Source: Actinotalea sp. Marseille-Q4924
GTDB taxonomy: Bacteria > Actinomycetota > Actinomycetes > Actinomycetales > Cellulomonadaceae
Length of the DNA: 64,000 nucleotides
Assembly: GCF_916618755.1 (NCBI RefSeq)
Contig: NZ_CAKAKB010000001.1
Location: 248,001-312,000 of the forward strand
Direction of reading: 5' to 3'
Each line of letters begins with the position of its first letter. Position 1 is the stretch's first letter. Below are positions 51,324 through 60,944 of the stretch, piece after piece. Position numbers and translations under genes: made by a program. A model generated the notes under the pieces. That model was not told the DNA's origin, made no database searches, and was given only the letters and a program-made list of their open reading frames with translations.

Positions 51324-51992
51324 GTGACGAGTGGGGGCCAAGGGGGCGTCGCCGCCCGCGCGGGTGGCGCAGCCGGGCACGGCGGGACCGTGCGGGGCCT
51401 GTACGCGCTCAAGCCCTGGTACACCCGCCGCCTGCACGTGCTGCTGCGCACCGCCGTCCGGCGCGGGACGTCACCGGACACGTTCACGCTGCTGGGTGTG
51501 CTCGCCGCGGCAGCAGCGGCCGTCGCGATCGCGCTCGGGTGGTGGCTGCCCGCGCTCCTGCTGCTCGCGGCGCGGCTCGCCGGCGCGAACCTCGACGGCG
51601 CCGTCGCGCGCGCCCGCGGCCTCAGCTGGCCCTGGGGCTTCGTCCTCAACGAGCTGGGCGACCGGACGAGCGACGTGCTCATGTTCGCCGGGCTGGCCGT
51701 GCTCGCCGTGCGGGAGCCGGCGGACGTCCTGGTGGTCGGTCCGCTCACCCCGCTCGCATGGGTGGTGCTCGCCGCCCTCGCCGCGACAGCACCGACCTTC
51801 GCGTCGCTCGCCGCGGCGGGCGCCGGGGCACGCCGTCTCAACGGCGGCCCGTTCGGCAAGACCGAACGGTGCGCCGCCGTCGTGCTGGCGACGGCTGTCC
51901 CGGCGTGGATCCCGGTCATCGCCGCGGTGGTCGTCCTCGGCTCCGTCCTCACCGCAGCGCTCCGGCTGCGCGCGGCACGGGAGCAGCTGTGA
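51324..51992 (+). CDS. CDP-alcohol phosphatidyltransferase-like membrane protein, motif degenerate
   Basis: A 222-aa protein with about six transmembrane helices. The CDP-alcohol phosphotransferase motif is normally D-xx-DG-xx-AR-x8-G-xxx-D-xxx-D. Here it reads A-NL-DG-AV-AR-(8)-G-FVL-N-ELG-D (about residues 86-113), so the first Asp is Ala and the third is Asn, while the second and fourth remain. It heads a coupled operon with CdsA-like and acyltransferase genes, so it is clearly part of phospholipid metabolism. Loss of two metal ligands could mean altered chemistry or a non-catalytic partner. Confidence 0.82.
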   Translation: MTSGGQGGVAARAGGAAGHGGTVRGLYALKPWYTRRLHVLLRTAVRRGTSPDTFTLLGVLAAAAAAVAIALGWWLPALLLLAARLAGANLDGAVARARGLSWPWGFVLNELGDRTSDVLMFAGLAVLAVREPADVLVVGPLTPLAWVVLAALAATAPTFASLAAAGAGARRLNGGPFGKTERCAAVVLATAVPAWIPVIAAVVVLGSVLTAALRLRAAREQL

Positions 51993-52966
51993 GCGGCCCG
52001 GTCGTGCCGGCCTCACCGGCCCCGCTGCGCGCGGGGTCCGACGACGCCACGGGCGGGGGCGGCTGGGACCCGCTGGCGGAGTGGTTCGGCCTGGACCGCA
52101 CGGCCTTCGCGATCGACGTGTCGCTGGGACCGCTCGAGATCGAGCTGCTCGGGCGGGCGGTGTTCCTCTTCGGCCTCTCCGTCGCCATCCTCGCGGTCGC
52201 CGCCGTCCCGGTGCTCCTCTCCCGGCGCCCCGAGCTGCGCAAGCGCTGGTCCACCTGGGTGCTCATCGTGCCCGTGGTCGGCATCCCGATCTGGGTCGGC
52301 CCGGCGACGACGGCGCTGCTCGCGGCCGCCCTGGCGCTCCAGGCGGTCCGGGAGTTCGCGGCGATGGCGCGGCTGCCGCGCGCGGAGCGCACCGTGCTGT
52401 CGGTGCTCGCGGTGGCCTACCCGGCCGCGGCCTGGCTCGCCCCGGACCTGCTCGGGCTCGTGCCCCTCGTGGCGCTCCTCTGCGCCGTCCCGGCGGTGCT
52501 CCGCGGCGACGTGCGCGACGGGATGACGCACGCGGCCGCCACGGCGTTCGGATCGATCTGGATCTGCTGGTCGCTGGCGCACCTCGTGGTCGTCGGCAGG
52601 GACGCGTACCTGCTCCTCTTCGCCGCCGCCGCGACCGACGTCGCCGCGTGGTGCGGCGGGACGGGCCTGCGACGGTTCGCGTGGGCGCGGCATGCCCTGT
52701 CACCCTTGAGCCCGAACAAGACGGTCGGGGGGCTGGCGGGCGCCGCGATCGGTGGAACGCTGGTCCTGGGGGTGCTGGGATCCGTGACGCCGGGGCTGGT
52801 CGTGGCCGTGGTGCTCGGGAGCGTGGGAGGCGACCTCGTGGAGTCGATGGTGAAGCGTCAGGCGGGGGTCAAGGACGCCGGTGCGTGGCTGCCCGGGTTC
52901 GGCGGTCTGCTCGACCGCGTCGACTCGCTGCTGCTCGTCCTGCCGCTCGCGGCGGTGCTCGCGTGA
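51989..52966 (+). CDS. cdsA: Phosphatidate cytidylyltransferase (CdsA-like)
   Basis: A 325-aa integral membrane protein. The CdsA signature is near the C-terminus (about residues 285-312): [13 protein letters not shown], then [13 protein letters not shown], with the catalytic KD, GG and DR-D elements all kept and Phe in place of the usual His. About eight hydrophobic segments precede it. It makes CDP-diacylglycerol from CTP and phosphatidate. The GTG start overlaps the upstream stop and the next GTG overlaps its own stop. Confidence 0.92.
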   Translation: MSGPVVPASPAPLRAGSDDATGGGGWDPLAEWFGLDRTAFAIDVSLGPLEIELLGRAVFLFGLSVAILAVAAVPVLLSRRPELRKRWSTWVLIVPVVGIPIWVGPATTALLAAALALQAVREFAAMARLPRAERTVLSVLAVAYPAAAWLAPDLLGLVPLVALLCAVPAVLRGDVRDGMTHAAATAFGSIWICWSLAHLVVVGRDAYLLLFAAAATDVAAWCGGTGLRRFAWARHALSPLSPNKTVGGLAGAAIGGTLVLGVLGSVTPGLVVAVVLGSVGGDLVESMVKRQAGVKDAGAWLPGFGGLLDRVDSLLLVLPLAAVLA

Positions 52967-54537
52967 GCGCCGAGCCGCACGACGACGACGTGCCCGTGGT
53001 GCCCGAGCGCCGGGTGGGTCACCTGCTGCGTCGCGCGGACGCGCCCGCCCCCGAGGCAGAGGCCGTCGAGCACGCGCACCGACCCGACGAGGGGTTCGAG
53101 CACGCGAGGCAGATCGCCGCGGACCTCACCGTGGCCCGCCGTCGGGCGGGCGAGGAGGCGCGCCGCGTGGCGGAGGACCTCGCGGAACAGACCCGCCGCG
53201 CGGCCGGTGGCATCGCCGCCGACTTCGCCGCGGAGGCGCGGCAGCGCGCCGAGGAGGCAGCGGAGCGCGCGCACGACTTCGCCGCGGACGCGCGGCAGCG
53301 CGCGGAGGAGGCGGCGGAGCGGCTGCACCAGCGCCGCCGCCGGGTCGGCACGCCGCCGGGGTTCACGTACACCGGGGCCGCGCGCAAGACGTTCTGGCGC
53401 TGGTTCTTCCAGGCGATCGGCGGGTTCAAGGTCACCGGCGGCGCCCCGTACGAGGCGATGGTCGTCGTCGCCAACCACAGCTCGCACGCCGACACCCCGG
53501 CGCTCATCGCGGCCTTCCCGACCCCGTACAAGCCGATGGTCGTCGCGGCGGAGGACTACTGGTTCACGACGCGCTGGCGCAAGGCCGTGGTGAAGCTCGC
53601 GATCGGCGCCGTGCCGGTGCGGCGCAAGGGCGGGGGCGGCTACGACTCGCTCATCGAGGGTGCCCAGCAGGTGCTCGGTCAGGGGTCCAGCCTGCTGGTG
53701 TTCCCCGAGGGGACCCGCAGCAAGGACGGCGCGCTGGGGACGTTCCGCAAGGGCGCCCTGCGCATGGCCAAGGAGTTCGACGTCCCGATCCTCCCCGTTG
53801 CCGTCGTCGGCACGCACGACCTGCTGCCCAAGGGCGGCCCCTTCCGCCCCGGCCCGGTGGAGGTGCGGCTCGGGCGGGCGATCCAGCCCGAGGAGCTGGG
53901 CGACAGCATGAGGCCCGTGGTCGACCAGATCCAGGAGCTGCTCGACATGGGTCCGGCGTCGTACAAGCCGTCCCCGACCTGGCGCGCGTTCCACCGGGCG
54001 ATGAACGGGCCCACGGGCATGGCCGGCGCCGTGGTGTGGGGTTTCGCGGAGGCGACGAGCTCGCCGATCACGGCGGAGATGTACCTGTCGATCGTCGGGG
54101 CGGCGAACCCGCCGCGCGTCCTCGCGGCGGCCCGGTGGCTCGCCGTCGGCTCGGTCGCCGGGGCGCTCACCAACCGCGCGCTCGTGCGCCGGGGCATCCG
54201 GATGCCGACGCCGCTCACCCCGGCGCCGATGCACCGGGTCGCGCACGAGCACCTCGCCGCGGGGGCTCACGGCGTGTGGCGCCAGGCCCTCAACGGCATC
54301 CCGATCAAGGTCTACGCGCAGGCTGCGGGGGACCTCGACGTGCCGGCGATCCCGTTCGCGCTGCACACGGCCGGCGCGCGCGCGGCGCGGGCGCTGGCGA
54401 TCGGCGCGGCGGTGACGGGCGCGGCCCGGGTCACGCAGCCCATGCTCCGGCGGGGCTACGAGCCGTACCTGGGGATCCTGGCCGCGTCCTTCGCCGGCGG
54501 GCTCGCCCTCGTGGTGCGGCGGTGGGCGCGCCGCTGA
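52963..54537 (+). CDS. Coiled-coil / PlsC acyltransferase / VTT-like membrane fusion
   Basis: A 524-aa protein in three parts. Residues 45-125 form a charged helix of repeats such as [19 protein letters not shown] and [19 protein letters not shown]. Residues 135-330 are a PlsC-type 1-acylglycerol-3-phosphate acyltransferase with NHSSHAD (about 171-177, catalytic His/Asp) and FPEGTRS (about 247). Residues 350-524 are a hydrophobic domain with [21 protein letters not shown], which resembles YqaA/DedA (VTT) membrane proteins, and a final helix [15 protein letters not shown]. It acylates lysophosphatidate in this operon; the VTT-like tail could handle the lipid. Confidence 0.85.
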   Translation: MSAEPHDDDVPVVPERRVGHLLRRADAPAPEAEAVEHAHRPDEGFEHARQIAADLTVARRRAGEEARRVAEDLAEQTRRAAGGIAADFAAEARQRAEEAAERAHDFAADARQRAEEAAERLHQRRRRVGTPPGFTYTGAARKTFWRWFFQAIGGFKVTGGAPYEAMVVVANHSSHADTPALIAAFPTPYKPMVVAAEDYWFTTRWRKAVVKLAIGAVPVRRKGGGGYDSLIEGAQQVLGQGSSLLVFPEGTRSKDGALGTFRKGALRMAKEFDVPILPVAVVGTHDLLPKGGPFRPGPVEVRLGRAIQPEELGDSMRPVVDQIQELLDMGPASYKPSPTWRAFHRAMNGPTGMAGAVVWGFAEATSSPITAEMYLSIVGAANPPRVLAAARWLAVGSVAGALTNRALVRRGIRMPTPLTPAPMHRVAHEHLAAGAHGVWRQALNGIPIKVYAQAAGDLDVPAIPFALHTAGARAARALAIGAAVTGAARVTQPMLRRGYEPYLGILAASFAGGLALVVRRWARR

Positions 54538-54615
54538 GGCACGGAGGGACCTCGGACCCTCGCCGCGGCGGCGGCGTCCTCCGATGCTGGAGTCGTCCGC
54601 CCCTGGAGGTGTGCG

Positions 54616-55488
54616 TTGGCGACGCCGGCGATCCGGACCCGAGGCCTGACCAAGCACTTCGGGCGCACGGTCGCGCTGGAGGACCTGGACCTCGACATCC
54701 GCAGCGGTGAGATCTTCGGCTTCCTCGGTCCGAACGGCGCGGGGAAGTCGACGACGATCCGGCTGCTCCTGTCGTTCCTGCGGCCGACCAGGGGGTCGGC
54801 GGAGATCCTCGGTGTGCCGGTCTCCGACGTCGCTCGCGTGCACCGTCACATCGGGTACGTCCCGGGGGACGTCGCGCTCTGGCCGCAGCTCACCGGGGCG
54901 GAGACCCTGCACCTGCTGGGGCGGCTGTCCGGCCGCGTCGACCTCGCCTTCCGCGAGGAGCTGGTGCAGCGCCTGCAGCTCGACCCGTCGCGCCGGGTGC
55001 GCACCCTGTCGCGCGGGAACCGCCAGAAGGTCGCCCTCGTCGCTGCGCTGCAGTCCCGTCCGGACGTGCTCCTCCTGGACGAGCCGACCGCCGGGCTCGA
55101 CCCGCTCATGGAGGAGGAGTTCCAGGCGGTCGCGCGCGACGCGGCGGCCCGGGGTCAGACGATCTTCCTGTCGTCGCACATCCTCGACGAGGTCGAGGAC
55201 CTCTGCGACCGCGTCGGCATCCTGCGGGCCGGGCACCTGGTCGAGGTGGCCGCCCTGGACGACCTCCGGGCGCTGCACACGACCGTCGTCGAGGTGCAGC
55301 TCGACGGCGAGGTGCCGGCGTTCACCGACGTGCCCGGTGTCACGGACGTCGAGCGGGTCGACGGCGGCGTCCGGCTGTCCGTGACCGGGCCACCCGGACC
55401 GCTGCTGGAGCGCCTGGCCCACCTCCCGGTCACGCGGCTGCGCACCGAGGAGCCGTCCCTCGAGGAGATCTTCCTCACCTACTACTGA
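54616..55488 (+). CDS. ABC transporter ATP-binding protein
   Basis: A 290-aa ATPase with Walker A GPNGAGKS, the signature in LSRGNRQKVALVAAL, Walker B DVLLLDEPTAGLD, the switch His in LSSHILDE, and a C-terminal extension typical of ABC-2-type drug or antibiotic exporters (about 215-290). The TTG start is supported by GGAGG six bases upstream. The permease gene follows after 21 bp. Confidence 0.93.
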   Translation: MATPAIRTRGLTKHFGRTVALEDLDLDIRSGEIFGFLGPNGAGKSTTIRLLLSFLRPTRGSAEILGVPVSDVARVHRHIGYVPGDVALWPQLTGAETLHLLGRLSGRVDLAFREELVQRLQLDPSRRVRTLSRGNRQKVALVAALQSRPDVLLLDEPTAGLDPLMEEEFQAVARDAAARGQTIFLSSHILDEVEDLCDRVGILRAGHLVEVAALDDLRALHTTVVEVQLDGEVPAFTDVPGVTDVERVDGGVRLSVTGPPGPLLERLAHLPVTRLRTEEPSLEEIFLTYY

Positions 55489-55509
55489 CCAGCGCAGGAG
55501 GTCGGTGCC

Positions 55510-57141
55510 GTGCTCATGGAGCCTCGCCACCGCGCCGTCGCGCCACCGGCCGACGGCGAGCCCGCGCGTGCGGTCGCCCGGCTGGGGGTGCTCCTCCTGC
55601 GGCGTGGCGTCGTCGCACTCCTCGTGGGGCTCGTCGCGTACGTCGTCCTGGAGGTCGAGGTCTTCGAGGCCACCTACCCGACGCAGGCCTCGCGCGACCT
55701 CGTCGCCCGCCTCGGCGAGGACCCCGCCGTGCGCATGCTGTCGGGCGTGCCGGCCGGCACGTCGATCGGGGCGCTCGTCGTGTGGGATGCCGGCTGGCTC
55801 ATGCAGGTCGTCCTCGGTCTGTGGGCCGTCGTGGCGACGGCCCGGCTGCTGCGTGGCGACGAGGAGGCCGGTCGCACCGACTGGCTGCTCGCCGGCTCCG
55901 CGCACCCGCGCCGGGTCCTGGCCGCCCAGCTCGCCGCGCTCGGCGGCGCGACCGTGCTGGTGGGAGCCGCCGTCGGGCTCGCCTTCGCGGCAGCCGGCAC
56001 CGACGCGGCCGGCGCGACCGCGTTCGGCTCGCTGCTGGCAGGGTTCGGTCTGACGCAGGTGGGCCTGGTGGCGCTCCTGTCGCAGGTGTTCGGCAGCCGC
56101 GGTCGGGTGCTGGCGGTCGCCGGGAGCGCGTTGGGCGCCGCGTTCCTGCTGCGGATGGTGGCGAACAGCGCGAACGGGCGGGCGTGGCTCGCGTGGTTCA
56201 CCCCCCTGGGGTGGAACGACCGGCTGCAGTCCTTCGGCGACGAGCGGTGGACGGCGCTCCTCGTGCCGCTCGGGGCCGCCGTCGTGCTCGCCTCTGCCGC
56301 GCTCGCGCTCCGCGGCCGGCGGGACACGGGTGCGGGAGTCGTCCGCGCGGCGCGTCGGGAGCGGTCGACGACGGCGTTCCTGGGAGGACCGACGCGCTTC
56401 GCCGCCAGGTCCGCCGCTGCGACGCTCGCCGGGTGGGCGGTCGGCCTGACTGCGGTCGGTGCGACGGTGGGCTGGATGCTCCCGAGCCTGGAGCGCTACC
56501 TCGACGAGGACCCGGCGTACCTCGAGATGCTGGCCGTCCTCGGCATCGCACGCGAGGACGTGACCGGCGGGTTCGTGTCCATGATGGGCGTGATCACCGG
56601 CCTGGCGCTGTGCCTGCGCGTGGCGTGGCGGGTCGGTGCGGCCCGCAGCGAGGAGGACTCCGGCCGGCTCGAGCAGCTCCTCGTGCGACCCGTCCCGCGG
56701 TGGCACTGGCTCGCCGGCCACGTCGTCGTGGCGGTCGTCGACGCCGTGGTCCTGAGCGCGGTGGCCGGCGCCGCGACCTGGCTCGGGGCGACCGCGGCGG
56801 GCGCCGGGCTCGACGCCGCGGACGCCTTCGCCGCCATGGCCAACCCGCTGCCCGTCGTCGCCGTCTTCCTGGGCCTCGCCGTGGCGCTGCAGGGGCTCGC
56901 GCCACGGTTCGTCGTCGGTGTCACGGCGTCCGTCGCGATGCTGCTCTACGTCCTCGAGCTCGTCGGGCCGCCCCTCGCGTGGCCGGACCTCCTCGTCGCG
57001 GTCTCGCCCTTCCACCACCTCGCGCTCGTTCCCGTCGACCCCTTCGGGGTGGCTGCCGCCCTGGGGATGCTGGGTGTCGCCCTGGCGCTCGGCGCCGTCG
57101 GGTTCGCGGCCTTTGCGCGCCGGGACCTCGTCGGCGCCTGA
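55510..57141 (+). CDS. ABC transporter permease, ABC-2-like, duplicated
   Basis: A 543-aa protein with about 12 transmembrane segments in two halves of six. Each half has the sequence order of a small ABC-2 exporter permease: LRGDEEAGRTDWLLAGSAHPRRVLAAQLAALGG near residue 120, and EEDSGRLEQLLVRPVPRWHWLAGHVVV near 385. The duplicated E-x-G-R-x-E/D-x-LLxxPVxR pattern shows internal repeat. With the preceding ATPase it forms a polyketide or drug efflux-type system. AGGAGG precedes the GTG. Confidence 0.88.
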   Translation: MLMEPRHRAVAPPADGEPARAVARLGVLLLRRGVVALLVGLVAYVVLEVEVFEATYPTQASRDLVARLGEDPAVRMLSGVPAGTSIGALVVWDAGWLMQVVLGLWAVVATARLLRGDEEAGRTDWLLAGSAHPRRVLAAQLAALGGATVLVGAAVGLAFAAAGTDAAGATAFGSLLAGFGLTQVGLVALLSQVFGSRGRVLAVAGSALGAAFLLRMVANSANGRAWLAWFTPLGWNDRLQSFGDERWTALLVPLGAAVVLASAALALRGRRDTGAGVVRAARRERSTTAFLGGPTRFAARSAAATLAGWAVGLTAVGATVGWMLPSLERYLDEDPAYLEMLAVLGIAREDVTGGFVSMMGVITGLALCLRVAWRVGAARSEEDSGRLEQLLVRPVPRWHWLAGHVVVAVVDAVVLSAVAGAATWLGATAAGAGLDAADAFAAMANPLPVVAVFLGLAVALQGLAPRFVVGVTASVAMLLYVLELVGPPLAWPDLLVAVSPFHHLALVPVDPFGVAAALGMLGVALALGAVGFAAFARRDLVGA

Positions 57142-57244
57142 CGGAACCCTCCGTCGCGCCGGCGTGCGCGGTGACAGCCGCCGGGAGAGCGGCGCGCGCT
57201 CGCGAGTGTCGTCCGTTGCCTGTCCGCCATCCGTCTGGCAGAGT

Positions 57245-57260
57245 GAGAGAGCGCTCTCTC
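57245..57260. promoter_or_regulatory. LacI-family operator-like palindrome
   Basis: GAGAGAGCGCTCTCTC is a perfect 16-bp palindrome with the central CG and AGCGCT core of LacI-family operators (as in CebR-type sites). It lies 70 bp before the ATG of the 1164-aa carbohydrate-enzyme-like gene. No lacI-type gene is in the window. Confidence 0.7.
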
Positions 57261-57330
57261 GCCGCGCCGGTGCGGCGATCAGGGGGAGCCGTACGCGTCC
57301 GGACGTCCCGGCGCCCACGAGGAGAGCCCC

Positions 57331-60300
57331 ATGTCCATCGGTGCCGCTGCCCGCCCCACCGCACCCTCCGCACCCGGCGGCTCCCCGGTCGACGACCACG
57401 GCGTGACGGGCGACCTCGTCGACCTCGATGGCCGCCCGTTCTACCGGATCCGCCACGTGGACCGGATGCCCGCCTTCTTCATGACCCTCGTCGGCGCGAG
57501 CGACCTGTGGGTGTTCCTCGCGAGCACCGGGGGCGTCACGGCGGGACGGGTCGAGGCGGACCGGGCACTGTTCCCGTACACGACCGAGGACAAGGTCACC
57601 GACGGGGCGCGCTCGACCGGTGGGCTGACGGTCCTGCGCGTCGCCACCGACGACGGCGTCGTCGTCTGGGAGCCGTTCGCGCCGCTGCGGCCGGGGGACC
57701 CGGCCGTCGAGCGCGACCTCTACAAGGACGTGCTCGGCACGACGCTGGTCATGGAGGAGGCGCGGGGCGACCTGGGTCTGTGCTTCCGCGCGACATGGCA
57801 GACCAGCGCCCGCTACGGCGTCGTCCGCACCGGCTCGCTCGCCGCGACGGGGGGTGCGCCCCGCGAGGTCGAGGTGCTCGACGGCTTCCGGAACCTGCTG
57901 CCGGCCGGCGCCGGCGTGCAGGTCCAGAACGAGCTGAGCAGCCTCCTGGACGCGTACAAGCGCACCGAGGTCGACCCCGCCACCGGGCTCGGCCTCCTCT
58001 ACCTCAGCTCCCACCTCACGGACCTGGCCGAGCCGAGCGAGTCGCTGCACACGAACGTCGCGTGGCAGGTCGGGCTCGAGGACGTCGACCACCTGCTCTC
58101 GGACCGCCAGGTGACCGCGTTCGCGTTCGGTGACGCGGTGACGCCCGAGACGGAGGTCCGCGGCGAGCGCGGCGCCTACCTCGTGCGCAGCCGGGTGCTC
58201 GTCGAGCCGGGTCAGGACCGCCGCTGGTCCGTCGTCGCCGACGTCGACCTCGACGCGGCCGCCGTCGTCGACCTCCAGGCGGACCTCGCCGCCACCGACG
58301 TCGCCGCGCGCCTCGCCGACGACGTCGCCGCCACCCGCGCGGAGCTCGAGCGCCTCGTCGCGACGGCGGACGGGGCCCAGGTGAGCGGCGACGAGCTGGC
58401 CGCGGCCCACCACGCCGCCAACGTGCTGTTCAACATGATGCGCGGCGGCATCCCGGTCGACGGGTACACCGTCGAGGCGGCGGACCTGCGCCGCTTCGTG
58501 GACCAGCGCAGCCCGCGCACGTCCCGCCGCCGCGCCGACGTCCTCCACGCGCTGCCCGAGCAGCTGAGCATCGGCGACCTGCTGCAGCGGGCGACCGCGA
58601 GCGGCGACGCGGACCTGCGCCGCCTCACGGCCGAGTACCTGCCGCTGACGTTCAGCCGGCGCCACGGGGACCCCAGCCGGCCCTGGAACAGGTTCCGCAT
58701 CGCGCTGACCGACGCCCAGGGCCGGACCGCCGTGGACTACCAGGGCAACTGGCGGGACATCTTCCAGAACTGGGAGGCCCTGGCCTGGTCCTTCCCCGAG
58801 TACGTCGAGTCGATGACGACGGTCTTCCTCGACGCGACGACGGCCGACGGCTACAACCCCTACCGGATCTCCCGCTCGGGCATCGACTGGGAGGTCCCGG
58901 AGCCGGACAACCCGTGGGCGAACATCGGCTACTGGAGCGACCACCAGGTCGTCTACCTGTGCAAGCTGCTCGAGACGTCGCTGCGGTTCCACCCCGAGCG
59001 TCTCCCCGCCCTCGTCGACGCGCCGCTGTTCACGCACGCCGACGTCCCCTACCGGATCGCCTCGTACCGGCGGACGGTGGCGGACCCGTCGTCGACGATC
59101 ACCTTCGACGCGGAGGCCCACGCCGCGGTGGCACGGCGCGTGGCGACCGAGGGCGCCGACGGCCGCCTCGTGCACGGCCCCGACGGCGACCTGGTGCGGG
59201 TGACGCTCGCGGAGAAGCTGCTGCTGCTCGTGCTGGCGAAGCTGGTCAACCTCGTGCCCGAGGGCGGCATCTGGATGAACACCCAGCGCCCGGAGTGGAA
59301 CGACGCCAACAACGCGCTCGTGGGCCGCGGGCTGTCCGTGGTCACCCTCGCGTACGTGCGGCGCTACCTCGACGTCGTCGAGGGGCTCCTCGACCGCGAC
59401 GTGACCGTGACGACCGAGCTCGGGGACCTCTTCCGGGACGTGCTGCAGACCCTCACCCGGCACGTCGGCGCGACCGTCGAGGGCTTCACCGACGCGCTGC
59501 GCCGCACCGTCATGGACGAGCTCGGCGCCGCAGGGACCGCCTACCGGTCGCAGGTGTACGGCGGGTTCGACGGCCACCGCGTCACGCTGGAGCGGGACCA
59601 GGTGCGGTCCCTGCTGGACACGGCCCGCCGGTACGTCGACTCCGGCCTGCGCGCGAACCGTCGCGAGGACGGCCTGTTCCACTCCTACAACGTGCTCGAC
59701 CTGCGTGCCGACGGCGCGGGCGTGCGCCGCCTCCAGGTCATGCTCGAGGGTCAGGTCGCCGTGCTCTCCTCCGGCCTGCTCGGGCCGGAGGCGGCGCGCG
59801 ACCTGCTCGGCGCGCTCCGCTCCTCGGCGCTCTACCGCGCCGACCAGCACAGCTACATGCTCTACCCGGACCGGGACCTGCCGACGTTCCTCGCCAAGAA
59901 CCACGTGCCGGCGCACCGTGCGACGTCGCCGCTGCTCGCGGCGCTGGTGGACGCCGGGGACCGGTCCGTCGTCCTGCGCGACCGCCACGGCGACTACCGC
60001 TTCGCCCCCGCCGTGCGGAACGAGCGGGACGTCCGCGCCGGGCTGGACGCGGCGGCGTCGTCGGGCGCGGTGGACCCGGGGCTGGTCGAGCGGGAGCGGG
60101 GCGCGCTGCTCGACGTGTTCGAGGAGGTCTTCCACCATGCCGAGTTCACCGGGCGCTCCGGCTCCTTCTTCGCGTTCGAGGGGCTCGGGAGCATCTACTG
60201 GCACATGGTCTCCAAGCTGCTGCTCGCGGTGCAGGAGCACCACGAGCGCGCCGTCGCGACGAGCTCCGCGGACGACGTCGTCGCCGACCTCGCCGCCGCG

Positions 60301-60825
60301 TACGAGGACGTCCGGCAGGGCCTGGGCTACTGCAAGGGCCCGGCGCGGTACGGCGCCTTCCCGATCGACCCGTACTCGCACACGCCCGCGGGTCGGGGGG
60401 CCCGGCAGCCGGGGATGACGGGCCAGGTCAAGGAGGAGGTGCTGACGCGCCTCGGCGAGCTGGGCCTGCGCGTCGAGGACGGGCGCGTCGTCGTGCGGCC
60501 GGCGCTGCTGCGCGCGGCGGAGTGGACCGCGACGCCGACGACGTACCGGTACCGCGACGTGGCCGGCACGCCCCGCGAGCTGGAGCTGCCGGCCGGGTCG
60601 CTGGCGTTCACGTTCTGCCAGGTGCCGGTGGTCTACCGCCACGTCGGCCCGGGCAGCGGGGACGACGCGGGTCCCGAGCGCTCGGCCCGCGTGGCGCGCG
60701 TCGAGGTGGTGCGCGCCGACGGGCGGGCCGTCGAGGCGCCCGACGGCGTGCTCCCGGCCGACCTCAGCGCCGCCGTCTTCGCGCGCACGGGCGCGGTCGA
60801 GCGGATCACGGTGCACGTCGCCTGA
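57331..60825 (+). CDS. Large carbohydrate-enzyme-like protein, (alpha/alpha)6-barrel type
   Basis: A 1164-aa cytoplasmic protein with no signal peptide. The first part (1-390) is beta-rich with LVGASDLWVFLASTGGVTAGR. A long helical part follows with YQGNWRDIFQNWEALAWSFP (about 470), GYWSDHQVVYLCKLLE (about 532), PEWNDANNALVG (about 653) and GLFHSYNVL (about 783). These aromatic/acidic clusters resemble GH94-type phosphorylases, and the WND motif matches the place of the catalytic Asp there. Members are widespread but largely uncharacterised as far as I know. The LacI-type operator supports a role in sugar use. GAGGAG precedes the ATG. Confidence 0.65.
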   Translation: MSIGAAARPTAPSAPGGSPVDDHGVTGDLVDLDGRPFYRIRHVDRMPAFFMTLVGASDLWVFLASTGGVTAGRVEADRALFPYTTEDKVTDGARSTGGLTVLRVATDDGVVVWEPFAPLRPGDPAVERDLYKDVLGTTLVMEEARGDLGLCFRATWQTSARYGVVRTGSLAATGGAPREVEVLDGFRNLLPAGAGVQVQNELSSLLDAYKRTEVDPATGLGLLYLSSHLTDLAEPSESLHTNVAWQVGLEDVDHLLSDRQVTAFAFGDAVTPETEVRGERGAYLVRSRVLVEPGQDRRWSVVADVDLDAAAVVDLQADLAATDVAARLADDVAATRAELERLVATADGAQVSGDELAAAHHAANVLFNMMRGGIPVDGYTVEAADLRRFVDQRSPRTSRRRADVLHALPEQLSIGDLLQRATASGDADLRRLTAEYLPLTFSRRHGDPSRPWNRFRIALTDAQGRTAVDYQGNWRDIFQNWEALAWSFPEYVESMTTVFLDATTADGYNPYRISRSGIDWEVPEPDNPWANIGYWSDHQVVYLCKLLETSLRFHPERLPALVDAPLFTHADVPYRIASYRRTVADPSSTITFDAEAHAAVARRVATEGADGRLVHGPDGDLVRVTLAEKLLLLVLAKLVNLVPEGGIWMNTQRPEWNDANNALVGRGLSVVTLAYVRRYLDVVEGLLDRDVTVTTELGDLFRDVLQTLTRHVGATVEGFTDALRRTVMDELGAAGTAYRSQVYGGFDGHRVTLERDQVRSLLDTARRYVDSGLRANRREDGLFHSYNVLDLRADGAGVRRLQVMLEGQVAVLSSGLLGPEAARDLLGALRSSALYRADQHSYMLYPDRDLPTFLAKNHVPAHRATSPLLAALVDAGDRSVVLRDRHGDYRFAPAVRNERDVRAGLDAAASSGAVDPGLVERERGALLDVFEEVFHHAEFTGRSGSFFAFEGLGSIYWHMVSKLLLAVQEHHERAVATSSADDVVADLAAAYEDVRQGLGYCKGPARYGAFPIDPYSHTPAGRGARQPGMTGQVKEEVLTRLGELGLRVEDGRVVVRPALLRAAEWTATPTTYRYRDVAGTPRELELPAGSLAFTFCQVPVVYRHVGPGSGDDAGPERSARVARVEVVRADGRAVEAPDGVLPADLSAAVFARTGAVERITVHVA

Positions 60826-60846
60826 CCGCTGCCCGGTCGGGGCGGG

Positions 60847-60885
60847 GGTGCGGGTCGGTCGCGCAGGGGGACACCGACCCGCACC
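60847..60885 (+). terminator. Hairpin terminator
   Basis: Perfect 13-bp stem (ggtgcgggtcggt / accgacccgcacc) with a 13-nt loop, 21 bp after the stop of the 1164-aa gene. Confidence 0.78.
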
Positions 60886-60944
60886 TCTCGCCCGCGGCAC
60901 CGGCGGGGCTGCGCCGGTCGCCCGCAGCCGACACGATGGGGCGC

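Noticed and set aside
52858-60900. A 2680-codon open frame on the minus strand
   Set aside because: It runs antisense to the CdsA, acyltransferase, ABC and 1164-aa genes. Its product is low-complexity Arg/His/Asp/Val, as expected when the complement of a GC-rich gene lacks stops.
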